Source of the DNA: Saccharum officinarum
Taxonomy: Eukaryota; Streptophyta; Magnoliopsida; Poales; Poaceae
Direction: 5' to 3'
DNA length: 64,000 nucleotides
Assembly: GCA_020631735.1 (NCBI GenBank)
Contig: CM036215.1
Coordinates: 11,744,346-11,808,345 of the forward strand
Made by a program: the position numbers and the translations under genes. The notes beneath the pieces were generated by a model. It was not told the origin of the DNA and ran no database searches. It was given only the letters and a program-made list of their open reading frames with translations. This document shows positions 49,101 to 61,063 of this stretch, piece after piece (positions within the stretch are counted from its first letter, which is position 1; each line of letters starts with the position of its first letter).

Positions 49101-50715
49101 AGCAATATTGCTACTAGAATTTACGCTGCACAATGTTGACAAAGCAGGCCCAGAGTTTCCATTAGGAACCTCATCCTCTTTTGCATCCACAGATTTTGCT
49201 ACAGGAGCAAGAGCAGCATCAAGGTCCCAAACGAAAACCTCACCACCAAGACCACCAGAGGCTACAATATTGCTCTACAATTCAGAGGCACAAAAACAAC
49301 TGTAAAACCAAAAATGACAGAGCTAAAAGTACCACAGAAAAGCAGAAGCGTGGATAATATTACATTCTTCTCAGCAGCAGCGAGACAAATCACGTAATCA
49401 GAATGCTGGCGGAGTGTCCTGGTACAGGCACCATCAGAGAAGCAATTCCAGACCTGTGAAGTTAGGAAATGAAAGATGTGCACGCTCAGCGAACAATATT
49501 TAAGAGGAGAAAGAGAGGAGAAAGTGTTAGGCGACAAACCTTTATTGTGGTGTCTGAGGAACAGGAAACAAGCTTTTCTCCAACTATAATGGCATCATTA
49601 ACCTGCACAATAAAGAAAAGTTTAAACAATATAAAACACCCAGCCATGCTACTATTCCACTTACAAACAGAAATTAAGTGTTAGTTTCAAACTCCCAAGG
49701 AGGTATCTCTAAATACACTGCCACCACCTTCCCAAATTTCCAGGCATATTAGGACACAGATAACTAAGTCCTAAAGCATGCGATTACTCTTCTTTACAGG
49801 TTAGGTGTTTTGTTCTAAAAAAAAATAACAAAGCATCTAGCAAATATGCCTAACAAAAAAAAATTGAAGTCCCGCTTTGACATTAGCCCTTTGTTAAATT
49901 TTGTTGAATATAAACCAGTGGTGCTCTGATTTAAACATTGCAACTAAGAACGGAAAAAAGAAAAAGTAAAGAAGAAAGGGCAGAAAATAATGGAAACCAA
50001 CTTGAACATATCAATCTAGATGTATGTTAATAAAACGAACTCGAAATGTCAATTAAAATGCTGAAGGTAAAATATATGGACAGTTGGACACTAGAACAAA
50101 TGTGCTAAGCTTTGGATCCAAATAGTAGACCTCAGACATCATGTTAAATATATAGATGGGGGAATGGATATGATAGGCCTAACTCGGAGAGAACATTTGA
50201 AAGAAACATAACTAAATTTATGAACACAATGGCTATTTCGAGCACTGGTTGCTGTTTCAAACAGCAAGTCTAGTTGAGTAAAAAAAAAGAAAAAGAAAAA
50301 GGCCTACCCAATCAACATGAGACTCAAAAGTTGCTGAGAAGCTTGCATCCCCATTATTTAATTCCCATCTTTTCAAGGTACCATCACGACTCCCGCTAAA
50401 AAGATAATCACTTGTACTAAATGTGGAACCATTTAGATAAGCCAAGCAATTGATCCCCGCACAATGCTGAAAACAAACAGAAATAAATGCATTAGCAAGA
50501 CCTTTGGATGAAATATGGATTGTTTCAAACATATATATTAGACCTGCGAACGGCTAGTTCTAAAGGGAAAAACTGAAAGAGCTGCAAATGATGGCTTATT
50601 TTAATAGACAGCATACCTTTTTATCATCAGCATCATTGAGCACATATGTGAAGCGCTTCTCCTTTCTCGGCCGAGTCGAGCCAGCCGTATTACCAGCACT
50701 CCCAACACGATGCAT
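43200..50715 (-). CDS. WDR48/UAF1-like WD40 repeat protein, 17 coding exons
   Basis: Homologue of WDR48 (UAF1), the WD40 cofactor that activates USP1/USP12/USP46-type deubiquitinases; plant members relate to Arabidopsis LRS1. Minus-strand exons: 50715-50617, 50466-50308, 49602-49540, 49453-49364, 49274-48981, 48858-48761, 47532-47497, 47387-47267, 47184-46948, 46496-46401, 46315-46250, 46074-46036, 45956-45822, 45545-45193, 44568-44475, 44096-43911 and 43298-43200. They join in one frame to 754 residues. WD units include [81 protein letters not shown] and [10 protein letters not shown]. The C-terminus is the DUF3337 region ([40 protein letters not shown]). Intron 16 has a GC donor (CAG|GCAAGT). 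Intron 6 carries a tandem duplication and a MITE. Start ATG 50715 precedes MHRVGSAGN, the family-like N-terminus. Confidence 0.92.
48061..48632. repeat. Tandem duplication of about 148 bp, one copy carrying a MITE
   Basis: TCCATAAACAAACTT begins both copies (48061 and 48209) and CAAACTCA/TAAACTCA ends both. The second copy is interrupted by the element at 48272-48552. Confidence 0.75.
48272..48552. mobile_element. MITE in WDR48 intron 6, TAA duplication
   Basis: GTGCATGTTCGGATGC at the left, complement of GCATCCAAACAGGGCC at the right, TAA at 48269-48271 and 48553-48555. Interior made of imperfect AAAACTCCAAAA/ACTGCAGTTTTAG repeats. PIF/Harbinger type. Confidence 0.75.
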
Positions 50716-51850
50716 TGAAGGAACCTATCTAAACTCGGAGCAGCTAAACCTACAAAGTAGTGATAAATATTTCATAAGGGCACTAGGATCACAACTAATA
50801 CATGCTAGTGTGGTCCACCATAGCACAAGAAGAAATAGCTTTCAGCAAGTACCTAATCGGAAAAATCTGTGCATATAGATAGAGAAGGTACAAACAACAT
50901 CTAGTAGTGCCACACATGCATGACCGCCCTCGTGTGAAACGTGGCAATTCAGAAATCAAAATAACGGAAGGTAGACACTCTGGGACTCCCATATATATTA
51001 ATAAGATCACTTAATGCCAAAAACAGCATTTCCTAAAATTTATCAGGTGAAAACTTCACACATGTATCCAAACAAGCTAGTTAAACTACGCAAACGGGAG
51101 CATCGGTTCAATGAGCAGTTCAACGCAAAAGGCACATCAACCTAAGTCTGTGCCTACAACACTGTCACTCACAACTAGAGAATAAGGTCAAAATTCTACA
51201 ACCACTGCAACACTGGTTCACACGTGCGCCCAAGCAGGAAGCCGAGCACGACCCAAATCAAACTCGGCACCAATCAAGCCATTAATCGGTTACCGCGGGG
51301 TGATTCAAAACAGTGGAGGTGGAGCGATCAGTTGTTAAAGCTGAACTATGAACTAAGCAGCGTGACCACGATACGCAGTCCGCAGGAAGCAACAACCGAT
51401 CGTCACCTGGAATCGAGCGCCGTGGGGCGATCGGCGGCGCGCCGGCGTCGAGACGCGGCCGCGGCCAGCGCGGGGGCGAGGGGGGCCGCAGATCTAGGGT
51501 TTAAGGCGCCACGGCGCGGCCGAGGGTCCCGGAGGCGGGCACCGGGAGAGGCGGAGCGGGCGGCGGCGAAGTTGGTGGCCTCCGCGAGGCGATGGAAGCG
51601 GATGGGCGGCTGCTGCAGCGGCGGCGGTGGGAGTTGCCCGCGGCGAGTGTCGGACGCGACGGGGCAGGGGAGGACGGGGGTGGAGGAGCCGAGGACGGCA
51701 AGGTGGGTGTCGTGTAGTTGGCTATGACTGGGTGGGCTGGGCCGGGCCGGGACCCAACTGAGCTCGTGTGGGCTGGGCTGGTCTTGGCGGGTTGGATGCG
51801 CATGCGTCGGCTTGCTTTTGGCTCGAGTCCCTCCGGCTCCGCTCAACTAA
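50716..51850 (-). promoter_or_regulatory. 5' UTR intron, leader exon and promoter of the WDR48-like gene
   Basis: A GC-rich stretch at about 51410-51700 looks like a non-coding first exon. Its minus-strand end reads GATTCCAG|GTGACGATC, a good donor near 51410. The 5' UTR intron would run to an acceptor close to 50715. Overlapping open frames here are composition effects. Confidence 0.5.
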
Positions 51851-52483
51851 TACCCAAACGGCTCCGCCCAAATCGCGGACTCGACGACTCGTGCAGTTTT
51901 TGTTGACCTCCTACTTACATATACGATAGAAAACTACTCCTATGACATTTTCTTTAAAAAAAAATAGAAAAAGAGGTGTAAAGAACCTCGGAACAGATGC
52001 TTGCAATCTGAAAAATCAAGTGTACTTTGTTATAGCAATCACGGATCTGTCTATCCAACAATTGGTCGTTTTAGCTCCTCCCAATAACCATATTTTGTTC
52101 ATACACTTACATTGTTTTATAGTTATATTTACACCGTCTTGTTATATTTACACCGTCTTATTACTATATTTACAATGATTTTTTTAGTGTAATTTATTGG
52201 ACAGAGTGATATAATTTAAGAATAACATAAATATATACCAAAATTTTCAAAAAAAAATTATAAAATATTTTTATGGATTCAAGACATCAAAGAAATATAT
52301 TTATCAAATTATTCACAAATATCATCAAATTGATCACAAATTATGCACGGCTGTCCTTTTTCGGAGAATATTCCCGTCCGCTTGCAAATTGACCGGTGAC
52401 CCCTCCGGATGTACGTGGCTGCGGCGCCGAGGAAATAAGATCGAACCGTGGACAATCCGGTTGTTCCCCTAAAACAACCGTTA
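51851..52483. other. AT-rich intergenic
   Basis: No gene. A short direct repeat TATATTTACACCGTCTTRTTA occurs near 52125-52165. Confidence 0.45.
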
Positions 52484-52726
52484 GGGTGGGTTCATTCGGT
52501 GAAAAGTGGGTGAAAAGTTACGGTAGCACCTTTCGTGGTTATTTGGCAAAATTTATCCAACCATAGACTAACTAGGTTCAAAAGATTCGTCTCGACATTT
52601 ATAGATAAACTATGCAATTAGTTATCTTTTTTACTTATATTTAATATTCCATGCATACGTCCAAAGGTTCGATGTGATGGGTGGAAGATGAAATATTTTA
52701 GGTTTATATGGAAAGTGAACACACTC
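52484..52726. mobile_element. Tourist-like MITE (GTTCACTTCG subfamily), TTA duplication
   Basis: GGGTGGGTTCATTCGGTGAAAAG...GGAAAGTGAACACACTC, TTA at 52481-52483 and 52727-52729. Close relative of 62592-62834. Confidence 0.83.
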
Positions 52727-52835
52727 TTAGTCACACAAAAAACTCCATTCATGCTACGTGCTGCCCCACGTGTTTGCAAAATGCTAGCACACCACACTCA
52801 CACTCACTGCACCGCTACACTACTGCACACAACAC

Positions 52836-54496
52836 TGTTGGAATCGAGGATCGCCGAACGATCATCGTAACATGAATAATAGACAAGGAACAACTCGGCG
52901 ATGAACGCCGCGGCGTCGAACGCCTGTATCTTGGCTATTATTAATGAAATACAACACAACTCGAGACAAGTTGAGCTGAAGCATTACATCGGCTAATATA
53001 GCCCACGCCCTGAGCTCATGCAAGAGTTACGAACTCATGTGTGCGCAACGGACGCACACCATCCACATGAATCGGTCACACTTCTCACGCTAGTGCTTTC
53101 TCATCCACGGATTCAGTCACACGAACATACGGTGAGCTGTTCTCCCGCACTTACGCTACATGCCTCCTATGCTTCCTTGACTCAACTAACTAGACCCTAA
53201 AAATAGCACTTGACGCAGTACACACATGCATTAAGCTGCCATGCTCACACACGCGCGCACACGCGTTCTAATCTGGCGCACATACACCGATCAAGTTCAG
53301 GTTTATTTTCAACAATCTCCTCCTAAACCTGAACTCATCATCGACATGTCGCACACACGACAAAGTCGACCTAGTCAATGGACTCCCACGCGAGCTCGAA
53401 CACGCGCACCATCGACGACTCACACGCTATGCACGGACACGACGTCATGTCGCACATACGACAAACTCGACCTAGTCAATGGACTCCAACGCGAGCTCGA
53501 ACACGCGCACCATTGACGATTCACACGCCACGCACGAACATAATGTGGTTTATTCTCGCTGCGCGTCCTGCTCCTACAGGAGCGCCCCTTCTTCAGCGTC
53601 GCCGAACAACGCCTCCTCCCAATCTTGACTTGCCATTGCTGGAGTGCTGCAGCTGCCATCGTCTTCATCGCCACGGCCGCGCGCTACGGCCTTGTGACAT
53701 GACGCCGCCACCTCTGCATGCCCCGTCTCCATGCAACGCCACCGTCTTCTTCTTGGCGACACACGCTATTTTCTTCGGCCGGCGACATGCGTCGTACTCC
53801 ACACCTCCATAGACCGACACACGGTCTGGAGCTTGAGCACCCCACCGCCGTTGATCGCCACCACGTGTTGGCCGCTGCCAGCACGAACGGATCACACGAC
53901 GAGGCTTTGGAATCTCTGCCATGCCGTCGATGACATGCTCCACCACAACCGTATGTGGTGCCAACGTCAACATCTTCAGCTGGCTCTCCTCCCCCTAACT
54001 TAGGCTCTGGTACCAATTGTTGGAATCGAGGATCGCCGAACGATCATCGTAACATGAACAATAGACAAGGAACAGCTCGGCGACGAACGCCGCGGCGTCG
54101 AACGCCTGTATCTTGGCTATTATTAATGAAATACAACACAACTCGAGACAAGTTGAGCTGAAGCATTACATCGGCTAATATAGCCCACGCCCTGAGCTCA
54201 TGCAAGAGTTACGAACTCATGTGTGCGCAACGGACGCACACCATCCACATGAACCGGTCACACTTCTCACGCTAGCGCTTTCTCATCCACGGATTCAGTC
54301 ACACGAACATACGGTGAACTGTTCTCCCGCACTTACGCTGCATACCTCTAATGCTTCCTTGACTCAACTAACTAGACCCTAAAAATAGCACTTGACGCAG
54401 TACACACATGCATTAAGCTGCCATGCCCACACACACGCACACACGCGTTCTAATCCGGCGCACATACACCGATCAAGTTCAGGTTTATTTCCAACA
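52836..54496 (-). mobile_element. Small non-autonomous LTR retrotransposon (1661 bp), minus strand
   Basis: Two 479-bp LTRs (52836-53314 and 54018-54496), TGTTGGAATCG...CAACA, nearly identical, with AACAC duplicated at 52831-52835 and 54497-54501. On the minus strand the primer site TGGTACCAGAGCC follows the right LTR, and the purine tract TTTAGGAGGAGAT precedes the left one. The 703-bp interior has no gag or pol. It contains two copies of a 101-bp tandem unit from 53346 and 53447, and a stretch of open frame (53574-53973) of unknown origin. It must rely on proteins from another element. Confidence 0.9.
53346..53547. repeat. 101-bp tandem repeat, two copies, inside the small LTR element
   Basis: Each unit starts ATGTCGCACAYACGACAAA and contains CTCGACCTAGTCAATGGACT or a one-base variant. 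The copies begin at 53346 and 53447. Confidence 0.75.
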
Positions 54497-54558
54497 AACA
54501 CATGTGCCTGTCATTCCTGTGTGCCGAAGAACATGCACAGTGACAAAAGCTGCCCGGC

Positions 54559-56322
54559 TCACCGGCCTTGCTGCTGCTGCCGCCGCCGCCTGGCCGCGGC
54601 CACCGCGAGCGCGAGCAGGATCAGCGCAGGGCCTACCACCAAGCCGAGCCGGAACCCGCCGTGTCGCCATCGCCGCCGCCGGCCCCGCCCTCGCCCTCCT
54701 CCATTGTTGCCGCGTCTTTCCTTGTTTTGGTTGTTCCCCTCACCGTCGGAGCTGCTGCGTCCTTCTGGCTCGGTCGTCCCTCCCGAACTCTCTGTTGGTG
54801 TCGCTGGCTTTGGAAGCTCCACCGTGGGCTCTTCGGCGACAGGTAGCTCCGGCGCAGGTTCTTCGGTCGACGGCTCAACCAGTGGCTGCTCTTGCACCGG
54901 CTCCTCGGCGGGTGGCTCCTGCATAGGTTCCTCGGCCAGTGCCTCAACCGGTGGCTGCTCTTGCACCGGCTCCTCGGCGGGTGGCTCCTGCACAGGTTCC
55001 TCGGCCGGCGCCTCGACCGGTTGCGGCTCTTGCACGGGTTCTTCAACGGGCGGCTCTTCTTGCACAGGTTCTTCCGCCGGTAGCTCTTGCACGTGTTCTT
55101 CTTCCTCCTCCTCTTGCCTCGGCGGCTCTTTTTCCACAGGTTCTTCCGCCGGAGGCGGTGGCGGCGGCTTCGGCTCCTCGGGCTCATGCACGATGGGCGG
55201 CTCTGGCGGCTTCGACTCTACTACGTCGCAGGGTATGTCCACTGGAGGCTGCGGCACGTCGGCCGGCGGGTCGGGCTCGCGGTGCGGCGGCCCGAGCACT
55301 TCGATCGGCGTCTCCACCAGCGGCTCCGGCTCCGCCGCCGGCTCGAACACGACGTCGCACTCGATGTCGACCACCCGCGGCTCGGCCTCCGCCTCCACCG
55401 GCGTCTCCACGGGCACGTCGCGGTCCTCCTCCTCTACCTCCACGGGAGTCTCCACCGCCACGTCCGTGACCACCGGCACCGGAGTCTCCACCGCCACGTC
55501 CGTGACGACCGGCACCAGCGTCTCCACCGGCACGTCCGTGACCACCGGCACCGGAGTCTCCACCGCCACGTCCGTGACGACCGGCACCGGCGTCTCCACC
55601 GGCACGTCCGTGACCACCGGCACCGGAGTCTCCACGGCCACGTCCGTGACCACGGGCAGCTCCGTCACGACCGGCACGTCGCGCGGCGGCGGCTCGGGCT
55701 CCGACTCCTCCGACTCAACGTCGATCCAGTCCTCGTGCTCGAGCTCGAGGCTGGACGCCTCCTCGTCGCCGCCGAGGTCGAGCTCCTCCTCGACGTCGAC
55801 GTCGCTGTCGGTTTCCACGCAGCCGGCGCTCTCGACGTCGAGCCGCGCCTCCTCGTCGCCGTCCGGCGGGAGCAGCTTGGGCAAGATGACGACGAGCAGG
55901 CCGTCGTCCTCGTCGAAGCCGACGGTGATCCGGGCCACATCGGCGCCCGGCGGCACGTCGAACACGCGGCGGAACCCGTCCACCACTTGCCGGTGCGCCA
56001 CGCGCACCCTCCCCGCCACCGCGGCGTCCACCGTGAAGGCGTCCTTGCTCGCGCACGCCACCGCCACCTCCGTGCCGGCCTCGCACACGCGGACCTCGAT
56101 CTCATCCTTGGCGTAGCCTGCACGCGCACGCAACGCCAACGGATCGGAGGAGAATTACGAGTGGACGATCGATCGATCAGGATGGATGCTGCGTGCGTAT
56201 GTACCAGGGAGGTGGGCGAGGACGAGGAAGGTGGCGTCGGTCTCGGTGGTGACGAAGGCGTAGTCCTCGCTGGGCGCGGGCGGGCAGGTGACTAGCACGG
56301 CGAGGTCGAGGTCGAGGTCCAT
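54559..56322 (-). CDS. HSP20-domain, tail-anchored RTM2-like protein with long repeats
   Basis: Two exons (56322-56205 and 56117-54559, joined in frame) encode 558 residues. Another in-frame ATG at 56355 would add 11 residues; which is used cannot be told. The first 110 residues form an alpha-crystallin/HSP20-like domain (DYAFVTTETDATFLVLAHLPG; GADVARITVGF; LLVVILPKL). It is followed by a strongly acidic region. Then come about six 12-residue units of the type PVVTDVAVETPV, then Glu/Pro/Gln-rich units of the type EEPVQEPPAEEPVQE. The C-terminus has a hydrophobic segment LVVGPALILLALAVAAA followed by RRRRQQQQGR, a tail anchor. The layout of HSP20 domain, long linker and C-terminal membrane segment matches plant RTM2-like proteins. 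Those are not typical chaperones; Arabidopsis RTM2 restricts long-distance movement of a potyvirus. Function here is inferred only. Confidence 0.78.
55440..55690 (-). repeat. Coding minisatellite in the HSP20-like gene
   Basis: Tandem 36-base units (72-base higher-order pairs alternating GCCACGTCCGTGAC and GGCACGTCCGTGAC) encode the PVVTDV(A/P)VETPV repeats. Confidence 0.8.
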
Positions 56323-56639
56323 GGCTGGCGCCCGCCTGGCTTGCCGCGGCGGCATGAACGATCTGTGCTGGTGGTGGTGCCATGCGTGTGGGGTGGACTC
56401 CTGTGGCTTAAACCTCGGAGTCGGAGCAGGTCTGGACTGGACCCAGAATGTGAGCGCGTCTTGAGCTTGGAGGCAGGATGGCATGGCCGGCGGGGTGCCG
56501 GTGCCTTTGCATTGGTAGCACGGCACGGATGCATTCCTCTCCGGGGTGGGTTTGGAATGAAGAGATGCTCCGGCCGGCGGAAAGGCTAATGGATTGGTCC
56601 TTGCTATTCAGTCGTTCGTACACGTTGAATCGTTGATCA

Positions 56640-56791
56640 AATCAAAGAAACCGACCGGACAGAAATGTGGTGGAACGTTTTCAGAGCAAACGTCTTTGCT
56701 TGGCCAAGGAACCTACTACGTAGCTTTATGTAAAGAAAAAAAAGAATAACGATTGCTGGGGCTCTCAGCTCTGCGTACGTGCAAAGAATAA
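56640..56791. other. Upstream spacer of the HSP20-like gene
   Basis: Short AT-rich spacer between the HSP20-like promoter and the MITE at 56792. No gene. Confidence 0.4.
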
Positions 56792-57231
56792 GACTACCCG
56801 CAGTGGATACTCTAAAACGATACTCTAAAGCTTTAGAGTATGAATATAGAGTAAAAACTGCTGCACTGGATACTCTAAAATGATACTCTATACTTTCTCT
56901 CACTCTATATTTAGAGTAGTACTGTGCTTACTCTATACTCTGTAGTGGCGGACCCCGCTAGCTAAACAAAGAAAAAAATGCTATAACTCACAAACCAAAA
57001 ATCCAAATTAAATTTCGATTGCACCATTAAATTCGTCTCAATAAATCCTTCAAAACTAGATCACACATGGATATATTTAGATAAAATGATAAGTCGGTCC
57101 CACAGTGAATAGAGTGGATAGAGGGTGATATAGAGGATGGATGAGTGCGGGAGAATTGAGTATAGAGGAGAGAATCTTGCTGACTAGGACGTATAGAGGA
57201 TGATATAGAGGATGGATGGGTGCGGGTAGTC
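56792..57231. mobile_element. PIF/Harbinger-like MITE with GACTACCCGCA ends
   Basis: 440 bp. GACTACCCGCAGTGG at the left and the complement of TGCGGGTAGTC at the right, TAA at 56789-56791 and 57232-57234. The interior is built from repeated ACTCTAAA/TATAGAGT blocks. Confidence 0.78.
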
Positions 57232-57402
57232 TAACGGAGCAGATCTAACAGAGTGACAGGTTGTTGTATTGTTTAGGGCGTGCCCAACGCGGGCAGTAGA
57301 ATTTGTTAGCCTCGTCCAAAAGTACCGGTCTATGTAGACATGAGTAAACTAAGGCTACTGTATACTCAATGCCGGCTATAGCATGTGGTCCCATGAGTCA
57401 TT

Positions 57403-57650
57403 GGGTGTGTTTAGTTCCGCGAAAAGGCGTAAAAAAAGTACTGTAGCACGTTTTGGCTTTATTTGGTAAATAGTGTCCAATCGTTGACTAATTAGGTTCA
57501 AAATGTTCGTCTCGCAAAGTACAACCAAGCTGTACAATTAGTTTTTGATTTCATCTACATTTAGTACTCCATGCATATATCGCAATTTTGATGTGACAGG
57601 GAATCTTTTGTTTGCAAAGTGTTTTTTTTTTTGAGGAACTGAACACAGCC
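57403..57650. mobile_element. Tourist-like MITE, ATT duplication
   Basis: GGGTGTGTTTAGTTCCGCGAAAAGG...GAACTGAACACAGCC, ATT at 57400-57402 and 57651-57653. Close sister of 31868-32112. Confidence 0.85.
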
Positions 57651-57653
57651 ATT

Positions 57654-58690
57654 GTCGCTCTGTCCTTTTGCTGGCAACATGCACGCTGCTTTTCACAGCA
57701 GGGTGCCTCTTCTTCCCAACGCTCGCTACAGCCGGTGGCTTGAACTTTTGCAGATGAGGCTCCCGCAGCCTCTGGAGGCACATCTGACAACCTGCGAGGA
57801 TGTCAATCGTTGTGAGGTGGACGACTGGTTTCGAGGTGGCTCTGGGCAGCATGACAGCGTGCAGCGTTGGGCACGCCCTTATAGTTCAACAGACCTCAGT
57901 TGGTGCATGGGTTTGGAAAGAAACTTTTTGTCAGTATTCCAACCTACGACGTGCTCATCTCATGAGCCCAATTTCGCCGGACCATATTATGTTTTTTTTC
58001 TAAAAAGATACAAGATTAGATTTGGGGATTTTGGTGTTACTGCTAGGGGTTTGAGGTTTAAGGTTTTGGATATCTGGGGATTAGACCGAGGAGAAAAGAT
58101 ACCCGCGAACCATGGCGAAGAATGTTCATGGAGATGTGATAGTACAACAAAGGTGGGTAACTTGGCATGAGAAGTCGTCCCATCTAGAGTTGAAGTGTGG
58201 GCTTTGGATAATTTGTAAGGAGTGAAGGCCCAGCAAGTCTACCTCCACTTTAGGTTGTCCCTACCATGGTTGTGGCCTTGTGGGGAAAGGGGTGCCAAAT
58301 CTAGCGCCTTCAGTTAATCTGCCCTAAACAAGTGGACCAAAGGGTGAGATAGCGGTGACAGCCTGACAAATACTTGAGATAATTGTCAGCGTGAAAGTCA
58401 AACGAAGAAGAAGAAAAAGACAACTCTAAAAGCTTGTTAGCGTCGAAGTCAAATGAAGAAGAAAAAGATGACCCTAAAATTAATCTATCTAGATTTATAG
58501 AAAATTTTGATGTGAATAGAGAGGCGAAATGGACTAAACCCCTTTGGACAGGCCAATTCAAATTACCCCCATTGCCCTCGTTGTCACCAAGGATGGATCC
58601 AACCAACCTTTTGTGAGTTTGTCGAGATAGATCAAGGAGAGAGAGAGAGAGAGCCTCAGCTATCAAACGAATTGCTCAGGCAACTATTCC
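57654..58690. other. Intergenic, unidentified
   Basis: A 172-codon open frame on the plus strand (57652-58170) begins at the edge of a MITE and has no motif I recognise. A (GA)n run lies near 58637-58655. No gene is claimed. Confidence 0.35.
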
Positions 58691-58699
58691 CATGGTCCA

Positions 58700-59110
58700 T
58701 GGATATCAACATCATGAAGATTGAAGGAATACAATATTGTGTTGGTGGGAGATAGATTTGATGATGAGGAAGAAAACCCTATCATGGTCTTCGATGATGA
58801 TAGCCCTACCTCACCGTAGCCCCTAATTGATCTACTGCTGGAGGTGATGCCACCTCCAGCACGATGATATGCATCTCCTATCAATAATGAGGATTCCATT
58901 GACAATAAAAACAAGACGCGGGCGCAAGTGTTATGATAGATCGTCGCTTCGTCGGAGTGCTCGCCTCGCCCAGTGCAACAGTTTGAGGAACTTGGGCATC
59001 ATTGGGAAGGATGGGAAGTTTGATACTTTGATCAAGATGTAATTCAACACTACGCAGACTGCTCAATGCAAGGTCTCATGCATGCGAAAGGTCATGCTTT
59101 TTGGAACCTT
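58700..59110 (+). pseudogene. Decayed transposon-related coding fragment (gag/ORF1-like)
   Basis: Interrupted plus-strand reading with NPIMVFDDDSPTSP, then SSLRRSARLAQCNSLRNLGI and DGKFDTLI. The acidic stretch followed by RRSARLA and a short helical segment is a pattern I associate with grass LINE-type ORF1 tails. Several stops break it. Assignment is weak. Confidence 0.3.
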
Positions 59111-60263
59111 TGTGGCGGGGATTTGTTGCCTTTTTCTTAGGTTTTTTTGGTTGCACTTGTTGTGGGTTGTGTTCTAAAGGTTTGGTATGACGGGTCCAAT
59201 ACAATATGAGTTGCTTTAGGTGGTTTTTGGTTTTTGGTTTATGTGATGTTTAGTCATTGCGATCGTTGATCCACCCTCAAAGGACGGTGGCGGCGCGTGT
59301 GACGAGCGTGGTAGCAAGTGCGGCCTGGGCGACGGCGGCGCGACAACGAGCGTGGATGAGGAAGTCCCAACGTGGGGGCCGCCTGCGTAGAAACCGCTCA
59401 TTTCATCCCAACGCCAAAGTAGCGATTTCTTCGTACCTGGGTTGACGAGTAGACGTGATTTCCCTCCTAAGAAACGGTTTTATCAGATTTTCCTCTCTTT
59501 TCTTATCAATTAGATTGACACGTCAAAAATTTTTCTCTTTCCTCATTAAATATACCATTGAGAGTGCCCTAATAAGCTAGCAATTTTTGTTGGATTTTAT
59601 TGGCCTTGGGCCTTGGTCCAACCTTAAATCAGATATACTCCAAGGCCTATAATAAATACCAGTGCAATAAAGGGTCAACCTTGTATAAGGATATTGTCTC
59701 AACTTAAATAGATGACTATTAATGTAACTATTGTTCATTTAGAAAAGATGTGGAAGGTGAGCCACGTGCCTGCACACGTGTCGCTCCACAAACGTGCTCA
59801 AGTAGTGGTCAGTCCATGACATGAGTGGTGCAATGCCAACGAAGGTTTTAAGACTCCAAACTCAAAATAAGAAGGGTGAGACTGTCGGATGCCGAACTGA
59901 TGGATTGAGTGAAGGTAGTGAGAGATAGAAGATTTTTTTTCGCTTTTTAATAATACTAGCAAATATTTCCATGTGTTGCAACATGTTGCACAATTTGTCG
60001 CATGATGCTTGTGCAAATGGTAAATAAGCTAGCTATTTTTGGTGGATATAATCGTGCTTTTACTCAACCAAAGACTAAAGAAATTCCATGACCCATACTA
60101 AATGTTAATGCAATAAAAGATTACTCCTGTCATATGCGGTTGTCATGTGCACACATGTTGTGAGTTTTAAAGATAAAAGACGTACCATACGTCCCGTGCG
60201 AGTGTCGTGACATGATGTCATGATGAAGAGGCTTGGACAACCAATTTATAACATGAATGTGAT
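59111..60263. other. Intergenic
   Basis: A short GC-rich stretch (59270-59400) with open frames on both strands and no motif; otherwise AT-rich. Nothing supportable seen. Confidence 0.4.
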
Positions 60264-60539
60264 CAGGGGCGGATCTACGGGGGCTGGGGGGCTCCAGCCC
60301 CCCTACAGTTGATGCATCAATGGAAAATGGGGAGGGTGAGGGAGAAGAAGTGGTGGAGGAAAAAAGAAAAATGGAGAGAAAGAGAGGAAGAAGAAGAAAC
60401 CAGCCCCCTGAGCTCCATAAAAGTTCTGCCATTGGAATTTAGGAAGGAGATGTTGAACACTAGACAGAGGTTAAAGACGAAGGTCGAGCTAGCCATAAAG
60501 TTCAGCCCCCCCTAGGATTTTGTTCTAGATCCGCCACTA
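60264..60539. mobile_element. hAT-like MITE with GGCGGATCTA ends
   Basis: CAGGGGCGGATCTA at the left and the complement of TAGATCCGCCACTA at the right; 8-bp duplication AATGTGAT at 60256-60263 and 60540-60547. Confidence 0.87.
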
Positions 60540-60616
60540 AATGTGATAATAATAGAAGTTCTACAACTCTAAATTAAAAAAAAGTGTGGAAGTGACAACT
60601 GATGACCCAACGAGAG

Positions 60617-60835
60617 TATTCCCTCAGTCCAATTGAAAGTGTCGTTTTTGACTTACTTTTTATTTGACCGTTTATCTTATTCAAAATTTTTATGTAAATA
60701 ATAAAATAAATAAATTATTATTAAAGTATCTCTAATGATAAAATAAGTCATAACAGAATAATAGTATTTATACAAAAAAATTTTGAATAAAACAAACGAA
60801 AGTTAAAACACGACACTTTCAATAGGATATAGGAA
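60617..60835. mobile_element. Degenerate Stowaway-like MITE
   Basis: TTCCCTCAGTCCAATTGAAAGTGTCG at the left and ACGACACTTTCAATAGGATA at the right are inverted. The interior has the TTTGACCGTTTATCTTATTC block. Confidence 0.6.
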
Positions 60836-61063
60836 ATACAAGAAAATTATATAACCCATATATATCAGTGAAACAAGGACACACGTACTAGAACACGTAC
60901 TAGTACGTACGTGGTCAGACAATGTCGGTTGACTGACTAGGAGTAATTGCCATAGCCCCTGTATAAGTCTAAATGCAAACAATTAGGGGGCAGTTTAGTA
61001 TGGACGATTGTGAGGCAGATTTTGGAGTAGTTTTTTTTTGGCTCCCTATACCAAACGGCTGTT

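Noticed and set aside
54392..56295. Plus-strand open frames of 574 and 402 codons opposite the HSP20-like gene
   Set aside because: They are mirror images of a GC-rich repetitive coding exon. Their Ser/Thr/Gly and His/Arg repeats have no motif, and the minus strand has a good splice model and domain.
57652..58170. A possible 172-codon gene
   Set aside because: It starts at the edge of a MITE, shows no family motif and no intron or promoter support.
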